64,000 nucleotides of DNA, taken from positions 693,557-757,556 of the forward strand of contig CAVTIZ010000001.1 of the NCBI GenBank assembly GCA_963735045.1. Reading direction: 5' to 3'. The notes beneath the pieces were generated by a model. The model saw nothing but the letters and a program-made list of their open reading frames with translations, did not search any database and was not told the origin of the DNA. Of this stretch, positions 42,214-54,491 are shown one piece after another (the first letter of the stretch is position 1; each line of letters starts with the position of its first letter). The translations under genes and the position numbers were made by a program. Source of the stretch: Salsipaludibacter sp963735045. GTDB lineage: Bacteria > Actinomycetota > Nitriliruptoria > Nitriliruptorales > Nitriliruptoraceae.

Positions 42214-43131
42214 GTGCCCGAACTGCCCGACATCGAGGACTACCGCGCCGCCCTGCACGAGCGCGTCGTGGGCAACGTGCTGGAACGTGCCCGGATCCGG
42301 GCATTCGCGTTGCTGAGCACGTTCGACCCCCCGGTCGACGCCCTCCACGGCCAGGTGGTGACCGACGTCCGTCGCCTGGGCAAGCGCCTGGTGTTCGTGT
42401 TCGACGAGGTCGACCCGGAGCCGCTGTACGCCGTGCTGCACCTGATGATCGCCGGGCGACTGCGGTGGGAGGACCACGGGGCCAAGGTCCCCGGACGCAT
42501 CGGGTTGGCGGCGTTCGACATCGCGACCACGACCGGGGAGCCGGTCGGGACCCTGGTGCTCACGGAGGCAGGCACGAAGAAGCGGGCTCGCCTGGCCATC
42601 GTCCGGGCCGACGACCTGGGCGCCCACGACCCGGGTGGCATCGAGCCGTTGGAGGTCGACCGAGAGGCCTTCGTGGCCGCGATCACGGCCACCAACCGGA
42701 CCCTCAAGCGCGGCCTCACCGACCCGCGGATCCTGTCTGGCATCGGCAACGCCTACTCCGACGAGATCCTGCATGCGGCCCGGTTGTCACCCGTCGCCCG
42801 CACCCAGCAGCTGGACGAGGACGAGCTGACCCGGCTCCACGAGGCCACGGTGGAGCGGCTCACCACCTGGTCGGCCACGCTGCGGGCCGAGACCGGTGAC
42901 GGCTTCCCCACCAAGGTCACGGCCTTCCGCGACGACTTCGCCACCCACGGCAAGTTCGGTGAGCCCTGTCCGGTCTGCGGCACCCCCATCGCCCGGATCT
43001 CCTACGCCGACAAGGAGACCAACTACTGCCCCACCTGCCAGACCGAGGGCCGCCTGCTCAAGGACCGCAGCCTGTCCCGCATCCTCAAGGACGACTGGCC
43101 CGCCACCGTCGACGAATCCGAAGCCGACTGA
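42214..43131 (+). CDS. Fpg/Nei family DNA glycosylase (formamidopyrimidine-DNA glycosylase-like)
   Basis: A 305-residue protein starting at the GTG at 42214, so the processed N-terminus is PELPDIEDYRAAL, with Pro as catalytic amine and Glu after it as in Fpg (PELPE). The helix-two-turn-helix is in LTDPRILSGIGNAYSDEILHAARLSP. A C-terminal zinc finger with four Cys (CPVCGTPIARI...NYCPTCQ) is intact. It would remove oxidised bases. The PELPD start and sequence divergence suggest a Fpg/Nei paralogue rather than the main MutM. A TACCGT -10-like element lies at 42173-42178. Confidence 0.85.
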   Translation: MPELPDIEDYRAALHERVVGNVLERARIRAFALLSTFDPPVDALHGQVVTDVRRLGKRLVFVFDEVDPEPLYAVLHLMIAGRLRWEDHGAKVPGRIGLAAFDIATTTGEPVGTLVLTEAGTKKRARLAIVRADDLGAHDPGGIEPLEVDREAFVAAITATNRTLKRGLTDPRILSGIGNAYSDEILHAARLSPVARTQQLDEDELTRLHEATVERLTTWSATLRAETGDGFPTKVTAFRDDFATHGKFGEPCPVCGTPIARISYADKETNYCPTCQTEGRLLKDRSLSRILKDDWPATVDESEAD

Positions 43132-43149
43132 CCACCCCCACCCCCCAAT

Positions 43150-43226
43150 GCTGTCGTGATCGTTCCTGCCGGTATCCCGGCGACTTCCCCCCGCTGTCGT
43201 GATCGTTCCTGCCGGTATCCCGGCGA
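43150..43226. repeat. 34-bp direct repeat with internal near-palindrome in the Fpg-SDR gap
   Basis: Two copies of a 34-base sequence with an exact 43-base period (43150-43183, 43193-43226), each containing the near-palindrome CCGGTATCCCGG; a degenerate third copy (GGCCGGTATCTCGGCGA) sits near 43282. A GTCGG-type low-complexity run at about 43321-43380 follows. No gene fits the 349-base gap (43132-43480). A TAGCGT -10 for the next gene is at 43447-43452. Confidence 0.75.
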
Positions 43227-43480
43227 GAACGCCCCCGCCCGCAGTGCTGGCCGCGTGAGTCCTCGCTGGTGGGTTGGATCAGGCCGGTATCTCGGCGAAA
43301 TCGCGCCCGGTGGAGTGGTAGGTGGGGTGGGGAGTCGGGTCGGGAGTCGGGTCGGGGGTCGGGTCGGGAGTCGGATCGTCGTTCGGGCACGGGCGGGTCG
43401 CCGGGGGTTGGAGGTGTCGTGGGGTGGGTCGGGGGGCGGGAGGGGCTAGCGTCGCGGGGTGGAGCGAGCCGGGAGGCGGC

Positions 43481-44308
43481 ATGGGACGGGTGGCTGTGGT
43501 GACCGGGGCGTCCAGCGGGATCGGGGACGCGACCGCGCGCCGGTTGGCCGCCGACGGGTGGGAGCTGGTGCTGGTGGCCCGCCGCCGCGAGCGCCTCGAC
43601 GCCCTGGCTGCCGACCTTGGTGGCGCCACCGTCGTGGCCGTGGACCTGACCACCGACGACGCCCCGGCAGCCGTGCGCACCGCGGTCGAGGACCACCACG
43701 ACGGGCGCCTCGACCTGCTGGTCAACAACGCCGGGGTCCGGCTCCCGGGCACCTTCGCCGACACCGGGGTCGCGGGCCTGCGCGCCCACTTCGAGCTGAA
43801 CCTGTTCGCGGTGGCCGCCCTGACCCATGCGCTGTTGCCCCTGCTGCGCCTCCAGCACGGTGCGGTCGTCACGGTCGCGTCCGTGTCCAGCTTCATCTCG
43901 CGTGCCGGAACGGCCGGCTACTCCAGTGCGAAGGCCGCGGTTCGGGGCTTCTCCGACGCCCTCGCGCTCGAGGAACCGCTGGTCCACGTCGGCCTGGTCG
44001 TGCCCGGGTTCGTGGCCACCGAAGGCTTTCCGCAGACCGAGCTGGTGGAGAACCCGCGAACGGCCTGGGCGGTGTCGACGCCGGACGTGGTGGCCGAGGC
44101 GGTGCTGGCGGCCGGGCCGGGTGGCCGGGACCAGGTGCACGCTCCGCGGGCGTGGGCGATCGCGACGGCGGTGCGCTCGATCGCCCCGTGGATCATCCCG
44201 AAGGTCGTGGCCGCGATGGGCGCCGAGACGACGCCGGCCACCGGGGCCGTCGCCCACGACCTCCCGCCGGACAGCTCCCGGGACCCGGCCCCGGACGTGG
44301 GCGCCTGA
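43481..44308 (+). CDS. short-chain dehydrogenase/reductase (SDR)
   Basis: A 275-residue classical SDR with GGGAGG just upstream of the ATG at 43481. The cofactor motif TGASSGIGDATARRLA, the NNAG loop (LLVNNAGVRLPG), the catalytic Ser (ASVSSFISRAG) and YSSAK are all intact. Basic residues after the second strand (VARRRERLD) suggest NADP(H). Substrate unknown. A TAGCGT -10-like element is at 43447-43452. The YdeI-like gene follows with one base between stop and start. Confidence 0.88.
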   Translation: MGRVAVVTGASSGIGDATARRLAADGWELVLVARRRERLDALAADLGGATVVAVDLTTDDAPAAVRTAVEDHHDGRLDLLVNNAGVRLPGTFADTGVAGLRAHFELNLFAVAALTHALLPLLRLQHGAVVTVASVSSFISRAGTAGYSSAKAAVRGFSDALALEEPLVHVGLVVPGFVATEGFPQTELVENPRTAWAVSTPDVVAEAVLAAGPGGRDQVHAPRAWAIATAVRSIAPWIIPKVVAAMGAETTPATGAVAHDLPPDSSRDPAPDVGA

Positions 44309-44309
44309 C

Positions 44310-44876
44310 GTGGGCCTCGACGACTACGACCGTGTCGAGGTCCGCGATCGGGCCGAACTGCGGGACTGGTTGAGCGACAACCACGCTCGGGACCAGGGCG
44401 TCTGGCTGGTGACCTGGAAGGCCCACACCGACCACTGGTTGCCGTGGGGGGAGATGGTCCAGGAGCTGCTCGCGTGGGGGTGGATCGACTCCACCAGCCG
44501 GGGGGTGGACGACGATCGCACCAGCCACCTGGTCACGCCGCGGCGGCGGGGGAGTGGGTGGTCGGCGATCAACAAGCAGCACGTCGAGGCGCTCGAGGAG
44601 TCCGGGCTGATGGCCGATCCGGGGCGTGCGGCCATCGACGCGGCCAAGGACGACGGGTCATGGACGCTGCTGGACGAGGTCGAGGCCGGCATCGTCCCCG
44701 ACGACTTCGCCGCGGCCCTGGCCGAGCGCGACGCGACCGCGTCGTGGGAGGACCTGCCCTGGAGCAGCCAGCGGGCCACCCTGGAGTGGATCATGATGGC
44801 CAAGCGGGCTGACACGCGGGAACGTCGGATCGTCTCGGCTGCCGACGCCACGGCGGCCGGTGAGCGCCCCCGCTGA
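44310..44876 (+). CDS. YdeI/OmpD-associated family protein
   Basis: A 188-residue protein from the GTG at 44310. It matches the YdeI family: RDWLSDNHARDQGVWLVTWK, EMVQELLAWGWIDSTSRGVDDDRTSHLVTPRR, and a C-terminal helical ATLEWIMMAKRADTRERRI. Some relatives are annotated as bacteriocin-protection proteins; no biochemical role is established for most. It follows the SDR gene closely and probably shares its transcript. Confidence 0.8.
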   Translation: MGLDDYDRVEVRDRAELRDWLSDNHARDQGVWLVTWKAHTDHWLPWGEMVQELLAWGWIDSTSRGVDDDRTSHLVTPRRRGSGWSAINKQHVEALEESGLMADPGRAAIDAAKDDGSWTLLDEVEAGIVPDDFAAALAERDATASWEDLPWSSQRATLEWIMMAKRADTRERRIVSAADATAAGERPR

Positions 44877-44882
44877 CCTGGT

Positions 44883-46244
44883 TCAGGCCACCCAGACGGT
44901 CTTGGCATTGGTGAACGCGCGGGCGCCGTAGGCCCCCAGTTCACGCCCGTAGCCGGAGTCCTTGACCCCGCCGAAGGGCACGCGTGGATCGGACTTCACG
45001 AGCTCGTTGATGAACACGGCACCGGACTCGACCTGTCCGGCGACCTCCTGGGCGCGGTCGAGGTCGCCGCTGAAGATGGCCGCACCGAGGCCGTAGCGCG
45101 AGCTGTTGGCCACCGCCACGGCATCCTCGACGTCGTCGACGGCGATCACGGCGGCCAGCGGACCGAAGGTTTCCTCCCACGCCGCCGGGTGGTGGGCGTC
45201 GACGTCGGTCAGCAGGCTGACCTCGTGGTAGAAGCCGGGCCGGTCCGGCACACCGCCGCCCAGGGCGAGGGTGGCGCCGGCGTCGACCGAGCGGCGAAGC
45301 TGGTCCTGGAGGTCGTCGCGAAGGTCTTCGCGGGCCAGGGGACCGACCTCGGTGTCGTCGTCCATGGGGTCGCCGACGGTCGCGGCGGCGAGTTCGGCCC
45401 GGAAGGCCTCGGTGAACTCTTCGCGGGCCGATCCGACCACGATGAACCGCTTGGCGGCGATGCACGACTGGCCGTTGTTGATCAGGCGCGACGTCGCGGC
45501 CACCTCGGCGGCAGCGGCGATGTCGGCGTCGGGCAGGACGATGAACGGGTCCGACCCGCCCAGCTCGAGCACGGTCGGGGTGAGGTTGCGTCCCGCGTGC
45601 TCGGCAACGGACCGGCCGGCGGGTTCCGACCCGGTCAGCGTCACGCCCCGGACGCGCTGGTCGGCGACCAGGTCGGGGATGGCGTCGGACCCGATCAGCA
45701 GGGTGCGGAACACTCCGGCCGGGGCGCCGGCGGCCGTCAGGACCTCCTCGATCGCCATGGCGGAGCCGGGGACGTTGGAGGCGTGCTTGAGCAGCATCGT
45801 GTTGCCGGCGGCCAGCGCAGGCGCCAGCGCCCGGAAAGCCTGCCACAGCGGGAAGTTCCACGGCATGATCGCCAGCACCGGCCCGAGCGGGTCGAAGCGC
45901 ACGTAGCTGGACCGTGCGTCGGTCTCGATGACGTCGTGGGCGAGGTAGGACGCGGCGTGCTCGGCGTAGTGGCGGCAGGCCCACGCACACTTGTCGACCT
46001 CGGACCGGGCGGCTGCGACCGTCTTGCCCATCTCGCTGGTCATCAGCCGCGCGAGCTCGTCGCGACGCTCGTCCAGCACGTCGGCGGCGGCGGACAGGAC
46101 CTCGGTGCGCTCGGCCAGGGGTCGCGCGCGCCAGTCCCCGAAGGCGTCCCACGATCGCGCCAGGGCCTCCTGGACATCGTCGTGGTCGTGTTCGTCCCAG
46201 GTGTCGAGGGTCTCACCGGTGGCGGGGTCGACGGTGGTCAGCAT
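44883..46244 (-). CDS. aldehyde dehydrogenase, succinate-semialdehyde dehydrogenase type
   Basis: A 453-residue NAD(P)-dependent aldehyde dehydrogenase. The general-base Glu is in TVLELGGSDPFIVL, the nucleophile Cys in RLINNGQSCIAAKRF, and the C-terminal SGAVFINELVKSDPRVPFGGVKDSGYGRE loop is typical of the GabD/YneI-like class. The short N-terminus and the MPWNFPLWQAF motif fit NADP-dependent SSADH. It would oxidise succinate semialdehyde or a similar aldehyde. Convergent with the YdeI-like gene, six bases apart. Confidence 0.87.
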   Translation of the reverse strand: MLTTVDPATGETLDTWDEHDHDDVQEALARSWDAFGDWRARPLAERTEVLSAAADVLDERRDELARLMTSEMGKTVAAARSEVDKCAWACRHYAEHAASYLAHDVIETDARSSYVRFDPLGPVLAIMPWNFPLWQAFRALAPALAAGNTMLLKHASNVPGSAMAIEEVLTAAGAPAGVFRTLLIGSDAIPDLVADQRVRGVTLTGSEPAGRSVAEHAGRNLTPTVLELGGSDPFIVLPDADIAAAAEVAATSRLINNGQSCIAAKRFIVVGSAREEFTEAFRAELAAATVGDPMDDDTEVGPLAREDLRDDLQDQLRRSVDAGATLALGGGVPDRPGFYHEVSLLTDVDAHHPAAWEETFGPLAAVIAVDDVEDAVAVANSSRYGLGAAIFSGDLDRAQEVAGQVESGAVFINELVKSDPRVPFGGVKDSGYGRELGAYGARAFTNAKTVWVA

Positions 46245-46453
46245 GGGAATCCTCCGTGGCGTGCAGCGGTCGGTGGTCGACGCGCCGGAACGACACGACG
46301 TCCACGATCCACGCTATCCCCGAGGACCTGTCCGGCCGCCTCGTCGTTCGTCCGTCGCCTCCCCGTCGCCTCCCGGCCTCCCCGTCGCCTCCCCGGGACC
46401 TCCGCCCGTCGCCCCGTCGACGACCGCCCCCGGGGGGCGCCCGTCACCGGGCG

Positions 46454-46882
46454 TCACCGGGTGGCGACGCCCTCGATCCGCGCACGCAACGCCGCGAGTT
46501 GGTCACCGTCGGTGCGCGCCAGCAGCCGTCGCAGCAACGGGGCGGCCAGGGTCCACGCTCCACGGGTCCGGCAGTCGGCGACCAGGTCGACCACGGTGGT
46601 GCGGTCGTGGCGTGCCCGGACGGTGTAGACGTAGTCGGCCGTGACGCCGCCCCGGGTCGATCGCAGGTGCAGCACGCGCCCGTCGGCGGCCACGACCTCA
46701 CTGGTGCGCTGTCGTCCCCGGGTGGTGAACTCGACCCGGGCGCCCGGCGACGTCGGTCCCGTGGCGCGGGCGTCGTCGACACCGGGCATCCACGTCGGCG
46801 CCTGCTCCCAGTCGACCAGCGTGGCCCAGACCTGCTCGGGATCGGCCGCGATGGTGGTCGTGGCATGGAAGGCGGTGGCCAT
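46454..46882 (-). CDS. SRPBCC (START-like) polyketide cyclase/dehydrase family protein
   Basis: A 142-residue protein from the ATG at 46882 (AGGAA upstream). It has the SRPBCC pattern: HATTTIAADPEQVWATLVDWEQAPTWMPGV at the start, then beta strands and the C-terminal helix LRRLLARTDGDQLAALRARIEG that covers the ligand cavity. It may bind a small hydrophobic ligand; no catalytic role can be assigned. It follows the AraC regulator on the same strand. Confidence 0.78.
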   Translation of the reverse strand: MATAFHATTTIAADPEQVWATLVDWEQAPTWMPGVDDARATGPTSPGARVEFTTRGRQRTSEVVAADGRVLHLRSTRGGVTADYVYTVRARHDRTTVVDLVADCRTRGAWTLAAPLLRRLLARTDGDQLAALRARIEGVATR

Positions 46883-46984
46883 GGTCAGTTCCTCGGCGGA
46901 CGGCAGTTCGGTCCCCATCGTCGACCGGCCGGGCCCCGACGTCTTGGATGGATTGCGCACGGCGGTCGCCGAGGCCACCGGGCC

Positions 46985-47836
46985 TCACTGCTGGGGCACG
47001 AAGCCGGCCGCCGCGGTCGGGTCCACGAGCTGGTCGGCGGCCCGCTGGGCCGCGAGGTAGGCACTGGGGGTGACCCCGGTGTGGCGTCGGAAGTCGCGGA
47101 TCAGGTGCGCCTGGTCGTACCACCCCAGGTCGTGGGCGTGGCCGCTCCAGGCCACCTCGCCATGGACGTCGAGGGCCTCCAGCAACCGGCGCATGCGCAG
47201 GAGTCGCGCGAGCACCCGCGGGGTCAGCCCGACGACGCGCTTGACGTCCCGGTCCAGCTGGCCGTGCGACACCCCGACCTCCTCGGCGATGTCGGCGATC
47301 GGTCGGGTCGGATCGGCCTCCAGGAGTGCCACCGCGTGTTCACACCGCGCAAGGCCCGGCACGGACAGGTCGACGGTCGTCGCGAGGTGGTGCACCACGC
47401 GGCCCAGCACGACCTCGGCGTCGTCGACGTCCCGCAGCTGGTCCCGGAGCCCGGCGGTGGCCGGCCAGTGGTCACCCAACTCCTGCGCGCGACCGCGGTG
47501 CTCGGTGGGGGACAGGCCCAGCACGGCGCGGCACCCGACCGGCGTGGTCACGATCCCGACCGCGTGCGTGACGCCCGTGGGCTCGTTGACCACGGGCCGG
47601 TCGTGGGGGCCCAGCAGGAATCCCTGCTCGGCGCGCAGGGTCGGCCCCCGCCCGTCGTCGGGCGTCTCCAGGATGGCGTCGCCGAGCACGACGACCGCGA
47701 CGGTGGACCCGGTCGGCGCGATCCGTTCCCGTCGCCAGGGCGTGGTGCCGTGGGCGTACCAGACGGCCTCGACCACCCGGTCGAGGGGCGCCGGCGGGAC
47801 CCGACGGACGAAGGCGAAGGGCGGGGCATCGACCAT
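46985..47836 (-). CDS. AraC family transcriptional regulator
   Basis: A 283-residue protein with an N-terminal cupin-like sensor domain and two C-terminal helix-turn-helix motifs: RPIADIAEEVGVSHGQLDRDVKRVVGLTPR and HAHDLGWYDQAHLIRDFRRHTGVTPSAYL. The ATG at 47836 is preceded by TAGGGT seven bases upstream, so the message is probably leaderless. The downstream SRPBCC gene is a likely operon member; the ligand and wider targets are unknown. Confidence 0.87.
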   Translation of the reverse strand: MVDAPPFAFVRRVPPAPLDRVVEAVWYAHGTTPWRRERIAPTGSTVAVVVLGDAILETPDDGRGPTLRAEQGFLLGPHDRPVVNEPTGVTHAVGIVTTPVGCRAVLGLSPTEHRGRAQELGDHWPATAGLRDQLRDVDDAEVVLGRVVHHLATTVDLSVPGLARCEHAVALLEADPTRPIADIAEEVGVSHGQLDRDVKRVVGLTPRVLARLLRMRRLLEALDVHGEVAWSGHAHDLGWYDQAHLIRDFRRHTGVTPSAYLAAQRAADQLVDPTAAAGFVPQQ

Positions 47837-47843
47837 GCGCGCG

Positions 47844-47849
47844 ACCCTA
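47844..47849 (-). promoter_or_regulatory. -10 element of the AraC gene, leaderless spacing
   Basis: TAGGGT on the minus strand is followed by seven bases and the ATG at 47836. Confidence 0.5.
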
Positions 47850-48006
47850 GCGAGGCCACGCACGTCGGTGGCCGGGGCCGACGCCCGAGGGTTCCCCGAC
47901 GGCTGCCTCGGCAACGCCGGGCTGACCCCCGGCCCGTGTCGCCGGGGCCGTCCTATGCTCGACGGGCGCCGACCCCGGCCCCGTCCCACCCCGAGGTGAC
48001 GATCTG

Positions 48007-48606
48007 ATGAGTGCCAACACGACTGCTGTCCGACCGCTCGCGCTGGAGCTGGCGCCGGACCGGGCCGTCGTCCGGTTCGCCCTGGTGGTGGCGGGTGCCG
48101 TGCTGGTGGCCCTGACCGCCCAGTGGGAGATCCCGCTGTGGCCGGTCCCGATCTCGGCCCAGAGCCTGTCGGTGCTGCTGGTGGGGGCGACGCTGGGCGC
48201 GCGCCTCGGCGGGCTGTCGATGCTGACCTACCTGGGAATGGGGGCGGTCGGACTGCCCGTGTTCTCCGGGGGCAGCGCGGGGGCCGCCCACCTGTTCGGT
48301 CCCACCGTCGGCTACCTGTTCGGGTTCGTGCTGGCCGCCGTGGTGATGGGGTGGCTGTCGGAGCGCTTCCGCACCACCCGCTCGATCCCGGCGTCGGCGG
48401 CCACCGCGGCCACGACGTTCCTGTTCGCCACGGGCGTGATCCTGGTCTGTGGCGCCCTGGGCCTGATGGCGTCGCTGGGCTACTCCGCGTCGGAGGCCTG
48501 GGCCGTGGGCGTGACCCCGTTCCTCGGCGGCGCCCTCGTCAAGGCCGCCATCGCCACCGTCTACATCCCCGCCGCGTGGTGGGCCACCGACGCCCTGTCG
48601 GACTGA
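48007..48606 (+). CDS. bioY: biotin transporter BioY
   Basis: A 199-residue S-component of an ECF-type vitamin transporter with about six helices. BioY hallmarks are LWPVPISAQSLSVLLVGATLG, GAVGLPVFSGGSAGAAHLFGPTVGYLFGF. It binds biotin; no EcfA/EcfT genes are in the window, so it may share a general energising module or act alone as some BioY do. A TATGCT -10-like element at 47953-47958 and GAGGTGA before the start fit expression. Confidence 0.92.
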   Translation: MSANTTAVRPLALELAPDRAVVRFALVVAGAVLVALTAQWEIPLWPVPISAQSLSVLLVGATLGARLGGLSMLTYLGMGAVGLPVFSGGSAGAAHLFGPTVGYLFGFVLAAVVMGWLSERFRTTRSIPASAATAATTFLFATGVILVCGALGLMASLGYSASEAWAVGVTPFLGGALVKAAIATVYIPAAWWATDALSD

Positions 48607-48650
48607 CCCGAATCCCCCCGGCCCGGCCGTCCACGGCCGACGACCCCGGG

Positions 48651-49800
48651 TCACACCGGCCAGACGTCGCGGCGGTGCACGACGAACTCGTCCAGGCGCG
48701 CGGGCACCGGGGCGACGCCCAGGCCCGGTCCGGTCGGGACGCGGATGTGGCCGTCCTCCAACACGAAGGGTTCGGTGACGTCGGTGGTGTAGAAACGTGA
48801 CGAGGCCGACACGTCGCCCGGCAACGTGAAGCCGTCCATCGCGGCCAACGCGGCGTTGGCGGCCCGACCCAACCCCGTCTCGAGCATGCCGCCGCACCAC
48901 GCGTCGACCCCCCGGTCACGGCACAGGTCGTGGATGCGGGCGGCCTCCAGGTAGCCACCGACCCGGCCGGGCTTGACGTTGACGACCGTCGTCGCGCCCA
49001 TCTCGATGGCCGCCGTCGCATCGGCGGCCGACTCGATCGACTCGTCGAGGCAGATCGGCGTGTCCAGCCTCGTCGCCAGCTGGGCGTGCTCCCACAGGTC
49101 GTCGTTGGCCAGTGGCTGCTCGATGAGCAACAGCTCGAACGGGTCCAGGGCGGCGAGGTGGTCGGCGTCGGCCAGGGTGTAGGCGGCGTTGGCGTCCACC
49201 TGGAGCGCCAGGTCGTCACCGAAGGTGGTGCGCACGGCCCGGACCAGGTCGACGTCGTGGCCCGGCTTGATCTTGAGCTTGATCCGGACATAGCCCTGGT
49301 CGAGGTAGTCGCCGACCACGTCCACCAGGGTGTCGACGTCGGCCTGCAGGCCCACCGAGACCCCCGATGGCACCATCGCGCGGGTCGCGCCCAGGTGCTC
49401 GGCCAGGGACGTCTCCTCGCCCCGCAGTTCGGCGTCCAGGACGGCCATCTCCAGCGCCGCCTTGGCCATGTGGTGGCCCACGATCGGTGCCAGTGTCGGC
49501 GCCACCTCGTCGGCGGTCACCTCGATGCGGCCGTCGTCGGGATCCGCCAGTGTCCGGACCAGGTAGCTCGGCCAGGACCCGGTCGGCGCCGGCGACGTAC
49601 TCGGCGGAGTACAGCGGGTGCTCGCCGGCCACGCACTCGCCCCACCCCTCCACCTCCACGGTCCCGCCGGTCCCCGTGGGGGCGGTCGCCTCGACCCGGA
49701 CCAACAGGGCCAGCCGGGTGTGCTGGGTCCCGAACGACGTCGTGAACGGGCTCACCAACGGCATCCGGAGGTGGAGCAGTTCGACGCGGTGCACCTGCAT
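48651..49800 (-). pseudogene. o-succinylbenzoate synthase / N-succinylamino acid racemase (enolase superfamily), 1-base frameshift
   Basis: From the ATG at 49800 the frame (MQVHRVELLHLRMPLVSPF...) matches the N-terminal capping domain of OSBS/NSAR. It loses homology at about 49570, where the correct continuation (YLVRTLADPDDGRIEVTADE) appears one base out of frame and runs to the stop at 48651. The total of 1150 bases is one more than a multiple of three, pointing to a one-base insertion near the GAGC at 49561-49568. The C-terminal barrel has all catalytic residues: RIKLKIK (Lys pair), VDANAAY, LIEQPL, CLDES and VNVKPGRVGG. It belongs to a coupled run with a GNAT and an M20 peptidase. Real lesion or sequencing error cannot be told. 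Confidence 0.78.
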
Positions 49801-49843
49801 GTGATCCCCGGGGTGTGTGGTCGGGTGGTCGGGTCGGTCGGGC

Positions 49844-50744
49844 TCAGGTCGCGTCCGGCTGCGGGTCGCGACGGCGCAGCCGGTAGGCGCGGTCGCGGGT
49901 GAACCCGGCGACCTCCCAGCCGCCGTCATCACCCCCGCCGCCGTCGTCGGTGCTGTCGTCGGTGCTGCTTGGGCTGCGTTCGGGCTGTCGTTCGGGCGCA
50001 GGCGGGGCGCCATCGCCTCGCGGACGGCATGGCGCCACCGGATCGCGAGCGCGGGATCCGTGATCCGCATCGCCTCGATGTCAGGCGGCACTGCCACCTC
50101 GACGACCTTCGCCGCGTCCGCGCGCGTGCCCGCCGCGACCACCGGCTCGCCGCCTGACCCGACCCCGACCACGCGAACCACGTCCGGTTCGTCCGTTCCC
50201 GGCGACGGCCGGTGCACGCCCGGGGAGGGCTCGGAGGCGGGCGCGTCGGGCGGCGGGACGTGCCAGGCGACCAGGAGTCGGTCGCTTCCCTGTCCGCGGT
50301 TGCGGTCGTCGGGCATCTCGCCGTAGAAGTCCACCAGGTAGGTCGAGACCACCGTCCCGACCACGGACAGGTTGAACCAGGCGTTGCGTGCGACCAGGGG
50401 GTCGTAGGTCCAGGCGACGGTGTCGATGCCACGATCGCGACACCACGCCCCCTGGTGGTCCTTGAGTGCACGACCGATCCCGCGACCGGCGGCGTCGCTG
50501 CGCACGCCCGTGATGTGGGAGTGCAGCACGGTGGCGTTGGGGGCGGCGACGAAGGCCATGCTGGCCGCGACCAGTTGATCGCCCTCCCAGGCGCCCGCCA
50601 CGTAGTTGCCGGCGTGGGCCATGGCCATCAGCAGCGCGGCCTGGACCGGGTGCTCGTCGCCACCCCACACGTCGCGCAGCAGGTCGGCGGCCAGGTGCAT
50701 GTCGTCCATGGCGTGGAGCACATCGAGCCGGAGGCCGGACGCCG

Positions 50745-50748
<4 letters not shown>
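49844..50748 (-). pseudogene. GNAT-superfamily acetyl/succinyltransferase (COG3375-like), 1-base frameshift near the 3' end
   Basis: The GTG at 50748 overlaps the M20 stop (GTGA). The N-terminal 235 residues hold a clear GNAT core: AASMAFVAAPNATVLHSHITG, GRGIGRALKDHQGAW, TWTYDPLVARNAWFNLS. Near 49930-49980, in a GACGACAGCACC/GGCGGGGG low-complexity stretch, one base is missing: the frame drifts into an Ala/Pro/Thr shadow that runs on, without a stop, into the racemase. The right C-terminus (GGWEVAGFTRDRAYRLRRRD) sits in the next frame and ends at 49844. In NSAR operons the partner GNAT transfers succinyl to D-amino acids, which is the likely original function. Confidence 0.72.
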
Positions 50749-54406
<3,658 letters not shown>

Positions 54407-54491
54407 CGGCGACGGGACAGGCCCCGGTGCGTCGAGCGCCTTGAGGCCTGCGGGTCCGTCGGGTGGCCGGCTGGGAACAGGAGTCGTCGTG

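Noticed and set aside
43150..43300. CRISPR array
   Set aside because: Only two exact repeats and one decayed copy, with a nine-base gap between copies that is too short for spacers, and no cas gene nearby.
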